In this document: one piece after another, positions 47,095 through 56,043 of the stretch | Layout: the number at the start of each line of letters is the position of its first letter | Numbering within the stretch: position 1 is the stretch's first letter | Assembly (NCBI RefSeq): GCF_019669925.1 | Contig: NZ_AP019779.1 | Location: 1,379,001 to 1,443,000 of the forward strand | Origin: Methanobrevibacter arboriphilus | GTDB lineage: Archaea; Methanobacteriota; Methanobacteria; Methanobacteriales; Methanobacteriaceae | Direction of reading: 5' to 3' | Length of the DNA: 64,000 bases | Program-made: the position numbers and the translations under genes | The notes under the pieces: generated by a model | Seen by the model: the letters and a program-made list of their open reading frames with translations, nothing else | The model's database searches: none | What the model was told of the DNA's origin: nothing

Positions 47095-48633
47095 ATGAAT
47101 CAATTAGTAAAACAACCGTGTGTTTGGGAATTCAGTAAATATTTATTGGATAAATCACAGTCTAATACTTTTATTTATATTACTGCAGGAAAAGAACATA
47201 ATTTAGAAATTTTCAATAAAAAATACAGTATACTAGTAATAACAATTGAAGAATATGTGGAATATTATAATAAATTAGGTTACACTACTAAAAATTTAAA
47301 TAGTAATTACAATATAAAAAATCTTGAAAATTCTGTTGTAATAGCAAATAATATATTAGAACATATTAGTAACCAAAAAATTTTGGATAAATTTTTAAAA
47401 ACTATTAAAACCTTTGTAAACAGCAGTAAATATTTATTATTTACAGTAGATTATGAATATTTCAAAAAAAATCATTCAAATCATGAAATTTTAGATGAAA
47501 AATGTTTTTTAAATGATTTCTATCAATTACTGGCAATTCATGATTTAAATCCTTATTCTATTGGATATACACGAAATAATAATTATACAAATGAGAAAAA
47601 TGTATTTTTATCCATATTTGGAAAAGAAACTGCTATAAAAAAAGTTCCTAATGTATCATGTTTAGCTATTATCTCAACTTTCAATGAAAAAGACATTATT
47701 TTAGAAGTTGTCTATCATTTGCTAAATCAAGGAGTGGATGTTCATGTAATGGATAATTGGTCTACTGATGATACATATAGAATTTTAGTCAATGAATATC
47801 AAAATAATAAACGAGTAACTATTTCAAGAGTTCCTTTAGAAAAACCTAAACATAAACAATATAAGTGGCATGATATTCTATCACATAAAGAAAAAATAGC
47901 TATAGATTCTGATTATGATTGGATTATACATCATGATGCTGATGAAATAAGATACGCTCCTTGGGAAAATATAAAACTTATAGAAGCTATTTCTTGGGCA
48001 AATTACTTAGGATATAATGCAATTGATTTTTCTGAGATAGTTTTTAGATTTACTGACATAAATTTGGATATTTATAGTGAGTTTGAAAGAAATATTTTAG
48101 ATTATGAATTTGGTAGAAGAGATGGTCATTTTTTAAGGGTTAATACATGGAAAAATAATAAAGATATATCTTTAGCAGGATATGGTGGACACAATTGTGA
48201 ATTTCCATTTAAAAAAGTTTTTCCATTAAAATTTTTAATGAAGCATTACCCATTGAGAAATGAAGAACATGCCATAGAAAAAATTTTTAAGGATAGGCTT
48301 CCACGATTTGAGTCTGACAGGAAAAAATATGGTTGGCATGGCCATTATGATAAACATCAAAAAGAAAACATTAAAACTTGGAAAGATTATAACTTAATAC
48401 ATTATGAAAAAAATAGATTTAATAAGAAATACCTAATTGAAAGACTTTCTGGAATTGGTATAATTAGGGATAATTCTTCAGCGATTGATGAAAATAAAGA
48501 ATTCAAAGAAGAAATTAAAAAATTAAAGAAAAAATTAAAAAAAGAAAAGATAACAAATAAAAAGATGAAAGGCTCTTTGAGTTGGAGAATTACAAAACCT
48601 ATTAGAAAACTTAAAAAGATTTTAAGTAAATAA
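47095..48633 (+). CDS. Bifunctional-looking protein: methyltransferase-like N-terminus plus GT2-like domain
   Basis: A 512-aa protein. Residues about 1-175 look like a degenerate Rossmann methyltransferase (VVIANNILEHISNQKIL resembles the post-motif II region, but no clear glycine-rich motif I is seen). Residues about 185-430 form a GT2-type domain of the family typified by VSCLAIISTFNEKDIILEVV, VMDNWSTDDTY and IIHHDADEIRY (metal DXD-like), with GGHNCEFPF and KHYPLRNEEHA downstream. It ends with a coiled coil and GSLSWRITKPIRKLKK. Function of the fused unit is unknown. Confidence 0.72.
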   Translation: MNQLVKQPCVWEFSKYLLDKSQSNTFIYITAGKEHNLEIFNKKYSILVITIEEYVEYYNKLGYTTKNLNSNYNIKNLENSVVIANNILEHISNQKILDKFLKTIKTFVNSSKYLLFTVDYEYFKKNHSNHEILDEKCFLNDFYQLLAIHDLNPYSIGYTRNNNYTNEKNVFLSIFGKETAIKKVPNVSCLAIISTFNEKDIILEVVYHLLNQGVDVHVMDNWSTDDTYRILVNEYQNNKRVTISRVPLEKPKHKQYKWHDILSHKEKIAIDSDYDWIIHHDADEIRYAPWENIKLIEAISWANYLGYNAIDFSEIVFRFTDINLDIYSEFERNILDYEFGRRDGHFLRVNTWKNNKDISLAGYGGHNCEFPFKKVFPLKFLMKHYPLRNEEHAIEKIFKDRLPRFESDRKKYGWHGHYDKHQKENIKTWKDYNLIHYEKNRFNKKYLIERLSGIGIIRDNSSAIDENKEFKEEIKKLKKKLKKEKITNKKMKGSLSWRITKPIRKLKKILSK

Positions 48634-48700
48634 CTTATATTATAGTTTTATAGGTTTTGATTTCACGATTTATGTGTTATTTTAAGTTCAAAGTGATTCA

Positions 48701-50566
48701 ATGGCTACAATAAATAAAGAATTTTATAAAGGAGAAAGAGAATATTCAGATGGTTCTGTTGAGGACACTATATTGAAAATTGTCAAATCTAATCATAATT
48801 TAGAAGAATTGAGTGATTTTAAAGATAATTGGGCTATTTTTTATCATTTATCTCATTTAAGGGAAAATATTCTTAATTGGTATCCATTTAAGGAAAATTG
48901 TTCGATTTTAGAAGTTGGTGCTGGCTGTGGAGCATTGACTGGGCTTTTTTCTCAAAAGGCTGGTAAAGTTAAAGCTGTTGAATTAACAGATAGAAGGGCT
49001 CAAATAATATATGAAAGACATAAAGACAAAGAAAACATAGAAATTTTCGCGGGAAATTTAAATAATATGGAATTCGGTGAAAAGTTTGATTATGTGATTC
49101 TAAACGGTGTTTTAGAATATGCAAAACAATTTACAAACACAGATGATCCTTTTAAAGACTTTTTAATAAAAATTAAATCTTTTCTTAAGAATGATGGGGT
49201 TATATTAGTTGCTATAGAAAATAGATTAGGCTTGAAATATATATCTGGATTTAAAGAAGACCATACAAGCATGTTTTTTTCTGGAATAAATCAATATTCT
49301 GACACTGATAAAGTTAGAACTTTTTCTAAATTAGAATTAGAAAAAATTATTGAAAATGCAGGTTTTTCTAACTACAAATTTTTTTACCCTTATCCCGACT
49401 ATAAATTTCCAGAAATAATTCACACTGATTATTTCATAGAAAAATACCCTTTTAAAGAAAAAATTCCAAATTATGACCAAATGAGAGCTAAATTTTTCAA
49501 TGAAAGCCTTTTAAATAATTCACTCGGATATGAAGGAATTTCAAAATACTTTTCAAACTCTTTTTTAGTGGAAATAAAAAATGATGAAGGGAGCTTATCT
49601 GAAAATATTAAACTTGTAAAATTAAGTGCAAGCCGTAGAGAAGATTTTAGAATAGCTACTTTTATTGAAGAACATGATAATGAACTAATAGCTATTAAAA
49701 CACCATTAAATGAAAAAGCCAAAAAACACCTTGTAAAAATGTCACAAACAAGTTCAAAAAATAAAATCAGCAAATTAAATTATTTAAAAACTAAATATAT
49801 TAATAATAATAGTTTATCATACCCTTTCATTGAAAAAAATCCATTAGATTCAGTATTACTAGATTTAATAAATGAAAATGACATCAATAAATTTTTAAAA
49901 TATATAAAATCTTTTTCTAAAACTATTAAAGATTCTTCTATAGTATGTAAAGATTATCATGACTCTAAATTCTCAGAAATATTTGGAGATAAAAGAGACA
50001 ATAGATTTAATAAATGCTTAGAATACCCCAATCTTGATTTAATTTTTAATAATGTTTTTATAGATGGAAATGAATATATTATTATTGATTATGAATGGTG
50101 CTTTGATTTTCCAGTTCCAGTAGACTTTATTTTATGGAGGACTATAACTGTTTTTTACTATTTTAATGAATTTTTGGAAGATATCATACCACAAAATAAA
50201 TTATTGGAAGAATTAGATCTACCTGAAAAGAAATATTCTACATTTTTAGAATGGGATCAAAAATTTTTAAGTTTTGTTAGGGGTGGAAAACCATATGAAA
50301 TACCAAACAAACCTATTATTTACTTAGATAATGATAATATAAGTCAATACTCTAAAGATAAAGTAAAAATAAAGGCTTTAAAAAAGGAACTAAGAAAAGA
50401 AAATAAAAAACATAAAAACTCTATAAGATATCAGATTGGAGATTTAATGGTTAAAGCAAGTAAACCTTCGAAAAAAACTTTCACATGGCCCTATCACTTG
50501 ATTAGGTTGTTTAATAAAAATAAAAAAGAAAAAAATTGTAATAGAAAAACTAATAGAGGAGAATAA
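48701..50566 (+). CDS. SAM-dependent methyltransferase fused to a degenerate kinase-like domain
   Basis: A 621-aa protein. Residues about 55-220 are a class I methyltransferase: CSILEVGAGCGALTGLFS (motif I), VKAVELTDRRAQI, DYVILNGVLEYAKQF and IKSFLKNDGVILVAIENRLG. The middle and C-terminal part (about 280-540) contains LIAIKTPLNEKA, NLDLIFNNVFIDG and YIIIDYEWCFDFPVPVDF, which recall the N-lobe Lys, HGDL-x-x-N and D-x-x of aminoglycoside/choline-kinase folds, with the catalytic His/Asp altered. That assignment is by eye. The basic coiled tail is directly joined to the next gene, whose ATG follows this stop. Confidence 0.75.
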   Translation: MATINKEFYKGEREYSDGSVEDTILKIVKSNHNLEELSDFKDNWAIFYHLSHLRENILNWYPFKENCSILEVGAGCGALTGLFSQKAGKVKAVELTDRRAQIIYERHKDKENIEIFAGNLNNMEFGEKFDYVILNGVLEYAKQFTNTDDPFKDFLIKIKSFLKNDGVILVAIENRLGLKYISGFKEDHTSMFFSGINQYSDTDKVRTFSKLELEKIIENAGFSNYKFFYPYPDYKFPEIIHTDYFIEKYPFKEKIPNYDQMRAKFFNESLLNNSLGYEGISKYFSNSFLVEIKNDEGSLSENIKLVKLSASRREDFRIATFIEEHDNELIAIKTPLNEKAKKHLVKMSQTSSKNKISKLNYLKTKYINNNSLSYPFIEKNPLDSVLLDLINENDINKFLKYIKSFSKTIKDSSIVCKDYHDSKFSEIFGDKRDNRFNKCLEYPNLDLIFNNVFIDGNEYIIIDYEWCFDFPVPVDFILWRTITVFYYFNEFLEDIIPQNKLLEELDLPEKKYSTFLEWDQKFLSFVRGGKPYEIPNKPIIYLDNDNISQYSKDKVKIKALKKELRKENKKHKNSIRYQIGDLMVKASKPSKKTFTWPYHLIRLFNKNKKEKNCNRKTNRGE

Positions 50567-51706
50567 ATGGATTATAAAATAAGTGTGGTCATACCAACAT
50601 ATAATATTGAAAGATATCTTAATGAAACTGTTGATTCTATTATAAATCAAACTATTGGATTTTCTAATATAGAACTTATAATAGTAGATGATGGTTCAAC
50701 TGATTCAACTAAAAAAATTATCAATGAATATAGTGAAAAATATGAGAATGTTTTTCACATTTATTTAGATTATAACTCTGGTTTTCCAGGCAGAGCAAGA
50801 AACATTGGAATTGAAACTGCAAATGGTGAATATTTAATGTTAATTGATCATGATGACCAATGCCCATCTTATGCGTGTGAGTTATTATACAACACAATAA
50901 AAAATGAGGATTTTGATATTGTAGTTGGTAGGTACCAAGTTTTTAATGATGATAATATTCAATCTGGTCATCTTAAAGGGTTGAAAAAAGTTAAATCTAT
51001 TCATGAAAATCCTAACTTTTTTTCTTTGCCTCCTGCAGCATGGACAAAGATTTTTAGAACAAATTTTATTAAAAAAGGTGGAATAAGGTTTCCAGAAGAT
51101 TCTTTAGCAGAAGATGTTCTATTCTCATCCCACACATTTTTAAAAGCAGATGGGATAAAATTTATAGATGATATTACTTATTATTATAGATTACAAGATT
51201 CTGAAACAAAATCAACAAGCAAAATACGAAATTATAAATATACTGCAAGCTTAATTGATGGCTACGAAAAAACTTGGCAGCTATTTAAAGAAGAAGATAA
51301 AGAAGATTATTTTATTAATTTTTTAAATATACATTTAACTTGGTGGGTGAAGAACTTACTTTTAAGTAATTTATCCCATAATGAAAAAAAGAAACTTTTA
51401 ATAAAAGCAAAAGGACTTTTTCAATTACTATCAAAAAACAATATTAAGCCAACTAACATTGCATATTACTCATTTTTTGAATTAATATCAGAAGAAAATT
51501 ATGATAATGGAATTATAATCGGAGAAATGAGTCTTTTATATGAAAAATGCATTATTAAAAATTCAAAAATTAAAAATGAACTTAAAAAAAGTAATAAAAA
51601 ATTAAAAAAGAAAAATGAAGAATTGAAAACTATTAAATCTTCAAATAGCTGGAAAATAACTAAACCTATTAGAAAATTAAGGAAATCATTCCATAGTTTA
51701 AAATAG
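50567..51706 (+). CDS. Glycosyltransferase family 2 with SWKITKP tag
   Basis: A 379-aa GT2: YKISVVIPTYNIERYLNET, IIVDDGSTDST, NSGFPGRARNIGIETA, LIDHDDQCPSYA. The usual S-D-D metal motif is H-D-D here. A coiled coil (about 325-355) leads to SSNSWKITKPIRKLRK. It starts immediately after the stop of the methyltransferase gene with GAGGAG inside that gene's end, so the two are translationally coupled. Related to the GT2 at 27417-28649. Confidence 0.87.
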   Translation: MDYKISVVIPTYNIERYLNETVDSIINQTIGFSNIELIIVDDGSTDSTKKIINEYSEKYENVFHIYLDYNSGFPGRARNIGIETANGEYLMLIDHDDQCPSYACELLYNTIKNEDFDIVVGRYQVFNDDNIQSGHLKGLKKVKSIHENPNFFSLPPAAWTKIFRTNFIKKGGIRFPEDSLAEDVLFSSHTFLKADGIKFIDDITYYYRLQDSETKSTSKIRNYKYTASLIDGYEKTWQLFKEEDKEDYFINFLNIHLTWWVKNLLLSNLSHNEKKKLLIKAKGLFQLLSKNNIKPTNIAYYSFFELISEENYDNGIIIGEMSLLYEKCIIKNSKIKNELKKSNKKLKKKNEELKTIKSSNSWKITKPIRKLRKSFHSLK

Positions 51707-51800
51707 TTTATATTATTCTTTTCATGCTTTTTTAATTTATTATATGGTAAATTGAGTAAATAATTTAATATATGTCATAAGTAATACATAATGTGATTAT

Positions 51801-52937
51801 ATGGATGATATAAAAGTATCGGTCATTGTTCCAGTTTACAATTCTGAAAGATATCTTGAAAAATGTTTAGATAGCTTAATTAATCAAACATTAAAAGAAA
51901 TTGAGATTATATGCGTTGATGATGGCTCAACAGATTCTTCACCAGAAATATTAGAAAGATATTCAAAAAAAGATAATAGGATTAAGATAATTACTCAAAA
52001 AAATAAGGATGTAGGAGCTGCTCGAGAAGCAGGTTTAAAAATAGCTAATGGCGAATATGTAGCATTTTCTGATAATGATGATTGGCTAGCTCTGGATGCT
52101 TTTGAAAAATTGTATAATAATGCTAAATCTAATGATTCTGATGTTGTAATTTTTAAAGTTGTTTTTTATTATTCTGATAATGATTCTTATATTTATCCAA
52201 AGTCTCTTAATCTTGAAAATTATTTTAATGAAGGTACTGATTATAATAATTTTACTTTTAAAGCAGAAAATATTAAAAAACAAGTCATGAATACTCTTTT
52301 TGCACCTTGGTTTAAATTTTATAAGTTAGAGTTTTTAAAAAAGCATAATTTTTACTTTAAAGAAAATATAACCTATCCTGATGTACCTTTCCATGTTCAA
52401 ACTTTATTAAAAGCTGAAAAATTGTCTTTTTGCCCAGAATATTTATATTTTTATAGAAGAAATCATCAAGAGTCCATGCTTTTAATTTCTAAAGATACTC
52501 CTCGAATATTTGATATTTTTGAGGTTATTGATGAAGTTGAAGATTTTTTAATTATTAATAATTTTTGTGAATCATATAAATTTGAGTTTTATCAGTTTAA
52601 ATTAGGTCAAATAAATTTTTGGTTTCTAAGATGTGGTGAAAGCTATCAAAAAAAATATTTTATTAGGTCTAAAGAAGAATTTCTAAGCATGGGATTGTCT
52701 GAAGTTAAATTAAGAAAATTACCTAAAAAATATAAAGATATTTACCTAAATATTGTCAAATTTGATTCTTATAATGAAGTAGAACTATTAAATGAAATTA
52801 AAGAGTTGGAAAACAAAATTAAAAAATGTACAAAGGAAAATAATAAACTTAAACAAAAAATTAACTCTTTGAAATCATCAAAGGTATTGAAAATAACTAA
52901 ACCATTTAGAAAATTCAAAAAATTATTAAAAGATTAA
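51801..52937 (+). CDS. Glycosyltransferase family 2 with C-terminal coiled coil
   Basis: A 378-aa GT2: IKVSVIVPVYNSERYLEKC, CVDDGSTDSS, NKDVGAAREAGLKIA, FSDNDDWLALDA (N-D-D in the metal position), YPDVPFHVQTLL. The end is a coiled coil followed by SSKVLKITKPFRKFKK, a variant of the common tag in which S-W is replaced by V-L. GTGAT before the ATG. It precedes the asparagine-synthase-like gene by 14 bp. Confidence 0.87.
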   Translation: MDDIKVSVIVPVYNSERYLEKCLDSLINQTLKEIEIICVDDGSTDSSPEILERYSKKDNRIKIITQKNKDVGAAREAGLKIANGEYVAFSDNDDWLALDAFEKLYNNAKSNDSDVVIFKVVFYYSDNDSYIYPKSLNLENYFNEGTDYNNFTFKAENIKKQVMNTLFAPWFKFYKLEFLKKHNFYFKENITYPDVPFHVQTLLKAEKLSFCPEYLYFYRRNHQESMLLISKDTPRIFDIFEVIDEVEDFLIINNFCESYKFEFYQFKLGQINFWFLRCGESYQKKYFIRSKEEFLSMGLSEVKLRKLPKKYKDIYLNIVKFDSYNEVELLNEIKELENKIKKCTKENNKLKQKINSLKSSKVLKITKPFRKFKKLLKD

Positions 52938-52951
52938 TGGAGTAGCTACCT

Positions 52952-54721
52952 ATGCATTTTATAATAATTTCAATAAATGATGGATCTGGGATTGATAATG
53001 AAATAATCAATGATAGTTATTTATCTTCTAATACTGCTCCTTCTCTTATAGCTAATAATTATGTTAAAATAAATATTAGTAATTTTATTATTTATTCTTA
53101 TCTTTATGATCAAATTATTGAGGAAAAAGAAGATTATTCTTTTTATTTTGATGAAAATAAGTTATTACTTTCAAATGGTTTTTTCACTGTTAATAATGAA
53201 ATAAAGATAGATATTCAAGATGTTTTTCATGAATTAAATCAGGAATCTAACTTTTGGGGAGATTATCAGCTTGTTAATATTGATAAGAATGGAAATGGAT
53301 TTTTGAAGACTCCTGATTTTGGATTAAGACAGTTATTTTATTATGAAGATGAAAATTTTAGTGTATTATCTACAGAAATAAAATTGATTGTTGATGGAAT
53401 TTATAATATCCAAAAACAGACTTTCTCTGAAAATTTTGATGTAGACTTTATTTTTGATTCTATTTATAATGAATGGGGGAATCGTAAATTTCCTCGACAT
53501 ACAATCTTTAAGAATATTAAAAGAATCCTTCCTCATGATAATATATTTTTTAAAGAAGGAAAAATATTAATTAAGAAAAAATCAACTATAGAAATACCAA
53601 AAAACTTTTTAAATAAGTTTAATCATAGACAAACGGGGTTTTATGACAAATATTATGAGAATTTATTTAATTCAGTTGAAAATAGCTTAAAATTTTTAAG
53701 CCCAAATATTTCAAAAATAAGATTGGGGCTAACAGGGGGATTTGATTCAAGAATTACACTTTCAGTATTATTTAAAATATGTAATAAACAGAATATATCT
53801 TTGGAATGTTTCACTATTGGGAATAATAATCATCCTGATGTTTTCATTGCTAAAATGATAGTTGATAAATTAAATATTGATTATTCATTCAATGATACTG
53901 TAGAATCAAAGTCTCCACTCCCTCAAAAGATTTCTGAATATATGGCGACTTTTTATTCTTCACAAGGAGATTGGAATTCGAATAATTATAAACCTTTCAA
54001 TAGACTTATACATGATTCTAAATTATTCTACTGTACTGGAAAAGATGCTTATAAAAAAAAGAATATGAATCTAATATATTCTGGAAACAGATGGGGTTCA
54101 AGAAGATTTTTGGCTGGTTTCAATTTCTTTTTTCCACTATTCTACACCGAAAAAGAAGCATATTTAGCATTATTATATAACGATACTCAATCAGGTTATA
54201 AAGAATTTGTATATGAGATTTTAAAGAGAGCTGAACCAAAACTTTTAGAAATTCCATTTGTTGGAGATAAGTTACCTCAAATTGATGTTGAACCTTATTC
54301 TACAATATATGAATCTAAATTCCATGAAATGGTTCCTTTTTTTTGGGACTATGATTATGTTAGAGAAAAATTAAAAGTTCCTTTACAAAAGTATCTTAAC
54401 AAAAAATTAGGCTTTAAAGGAAAGATAATTTTAAAATTAATAGGATTAAATTATTTAGATTTCTTTTTAAATCCTAATATTTATAAAATTGTAAGAAAAT
54501 ATAGAAATAATAAAATAAGTTTTAAAAATACTATTAAAATACTAAAAAATGAAAAAGAAAGAAACTTATACTCCAAGAAGAAAGAATTAATTGAAATAGT
54601 AAAATATGATAAAAAAAAGCCTATTAAAACTAAAATGATTATTTTAATGGACTATGCTTCTGTTGCAGATTTTAATTCTTTCGTTGAAATTGAAGAATAT
54701 ATTGATAATAAAATATCATAA
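52952..54721 (+). CDS. Asparagine synthase-like protein without the glutaminase cysteine
   Basis: A 589-aa protein. Residues about 1-180 have the outline of a class II amidotransferase domain (NEWGNRKFPRHTIFKNIKR, PDFGLRQLFYY), but position 2 is His, not the catalytic Cys, so it cannot use glutamine by the standard mechanism. The C-terminal part has the ATP pyrophosphatase PP-loop LGLTGGFDSRITLS near 258-271, as in AsnB-like synthetases, and CFTIGNNNHPD downstream. It probably adenylates a carboxylate and joins it to an amine, perhaps decorating an uronic acid or lipid carrier. Embedded between GT2 genes. The target is unknown. Confidence 0.78.
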   Translation: MHFIIISINDGSGIDNEIINDSYLSSNTAPSLIANNYVKINISNFIIYSYLYDQIIEEKEDYSFYFDENKLLLSNGFFTVNNEIKIDIQDVFHELNQESNFWGDYQLVNIDKNGNGFLKTPDFGLRQLFYYEDENFSVLSTEIKLIVDGIYNIQKQTFSENFDVDFIFDSIYNEWGNRKFPRHTIFKNIKRILPHDNIFFKEGKILIKKKSTIEIPKNFLNKFNHRQTGFYDKYYENLFNSVENSLKFLSPNISKIRLGLTGGFDSRITLSVLFKICNKQNISLECFTIGNNNHPDVFIAKMIVDKLNIDYSFNDTVESKSPLPQKISEYMATFYSSQGDWNSNNYKPFNRLIHDSKLFYCTGKDAYKKKNMNLIYSGNRWGSRRFLAGFNFFFPLFYTEKEAYLALLYNDTQSGYKEFVYEILKRAEPKLLEIPFVGDKLPQIDVEPYSTIYESKFHEMVPFFWDYDYVREKLKVPLQKYLNKKLGFKGKIILKLIGLNYLDFFLNPNIYKIVRKYRNNKISFKNTIKILKNEKERNLYSKKKELIEIVKYDKKKPIKTKMIILMDYASVADFNSFVEIEEYIDNKIS

Positions 54722-54825
54722 AATAACTATATTTAATACTATAAGCAATAATAAGAATATATAAAATAATAATGATAGAGGTTTTTATTGTATTATTAAT
54801 ATAAATTATATATTTGAGGTTTATA

Positions 54826-55971
54826 ATGGTTAATATAGATGTTTCTGTAATTGTACCAGTTTATAATGGGGAAAAATACCTAAAAAAATGTTTAGATAGT
54901 TTAAATAAGCAAACATTAGAGACTATTGAGATTATCTGTATAAATGATGGCTCTACTGATAAATCTCTTGAAATTTTAAATGATTATGCAAAAAAAGATA
55001 GTAGAATAAAAGTCATATCTAAAGAAAATGGGGGAGCTGGCTCTGCAAGAAATGTTGGATTGGAAAATGTTAATGGCAAATACGTAGCTTTTGTTGATGC
55101 TGATGATTGGGTAGATTCTGACATCTTTGAAAAGCTTTATAATTTATCTGAATCTAAGAATACTGATATAATCATATTTAAAATGCTTGATTATGATGAA
55201 AAAAATGATGAATTTTATAAGAGTGATTATTATAAAATTAAACCTTTAAATGAATTTAATAATAAGTTATTTAAAATTAAAGACATTGAAAATAGCTTAT
55301 TTAAAATAACTACTTCAACTGCTAATAAATTTTACAACACTGAATTTTTAAAGAAATCAGGAACTCGTTTTCCAGAAGGATTTATATTTGAAGATAATCC
55401 GTTTTTTTTTGATTTAATGCTAAAAGCTGATAAAATTTTTCTTTTAGATGAATACGTATATTATAGACGAAGAAGAGAATCATCAGTAATGTCATCTATA
55501 AATGATTCGTATTATGGAATAATACCAATCATTGATATAATTACTAATGTTTTTCGAAAAAATAATGCTTATGATAGATTTAAAAAAGATTTACTTAATT
55601 TTAATGTTTTAACAACAAGAAATAAATATAATTTAATGGATGATAAATATAAAAAAAAGTTTTTTTGGATTATGAAGGAATATTTTTCAAATATAAGCAA
55701 AGATACTCAATCCAACAAAGACTTTAAAGACAATTTGAATAAGAAAAATCTGAATTTTTATCTAATTATACTTAAATCATCAAATTACTTGGAATTTAAA
55801 TTATTAAAAGAAAACTATGAACTAAGAACTAAAAATAAAAGATTAATTAATAAAAATAAAAAATTGAATAATGAAAATAAAAAAATTAAGGAGGAAATTA
55901 AAGAATTATATTCTTCTAATTCTTGGAAATTAACAAAACCTATTAGGATTATAGGAAAAATATTTAAATAG
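54826..55971 (+). CDS. Glycosyltransferase family 2 with SWKLTKP tag
   Basis: A 381-aa GT2: IDVSVIVPVYNGEKYLKKC, CINDGSTDKS, NGGAGSARNVGLENV, FVDADDWVDSD (DXD), FEDNPFFFDLML. Coiled coil from about 330, then YSSNSWKLTKPIRIIGKIF. The TTG four codons upstream overlaps the GAGG ribosome site, so ATG 54826 is the start. Close relative of the GT2 at 36455-37585, which lacks the tag. Confidence 0.87.
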   Translation: MVNIDVSVIVPVYNGEKYLKKCLDSLNKQTLETIEIICINDGSTDKSLEILNDYAKKDSRIKVISKENGGAGSARNVGLENVNGKYVAFVDADDWVDSDIFEKLYNLSESKNTDIIIFKMLDYDEKNDEFYKSDYYKIKPLNEFNNKLFKIKDIENSLFKITTSTANKFYNTEFLKKSGTRFPEGFIFEDNPFFFDLMLKADKIFLLDEYVYYRRRRESSVMSSINDSYYGIIPIIDIITNVFRKNNAYDRFKKDLLNFNVLTTRNKYNLMDDKYKKKFFWIMKEYFSNISKDTQSNKDFKDNLNKKNLNFYLIILKSSNYLEFKLLKENYELRTKNKRLINKNKKLNNENKKIKEEIKELYSSNSWKLTKPIRIIGKIFK

Positions 55972-56043
55972 ACTTTTAAATATTAAGATTTCTTTTTATT
56001 TTTTCAATGCCAATAAGACACTTTTTTAAACATTTTTTTATTT

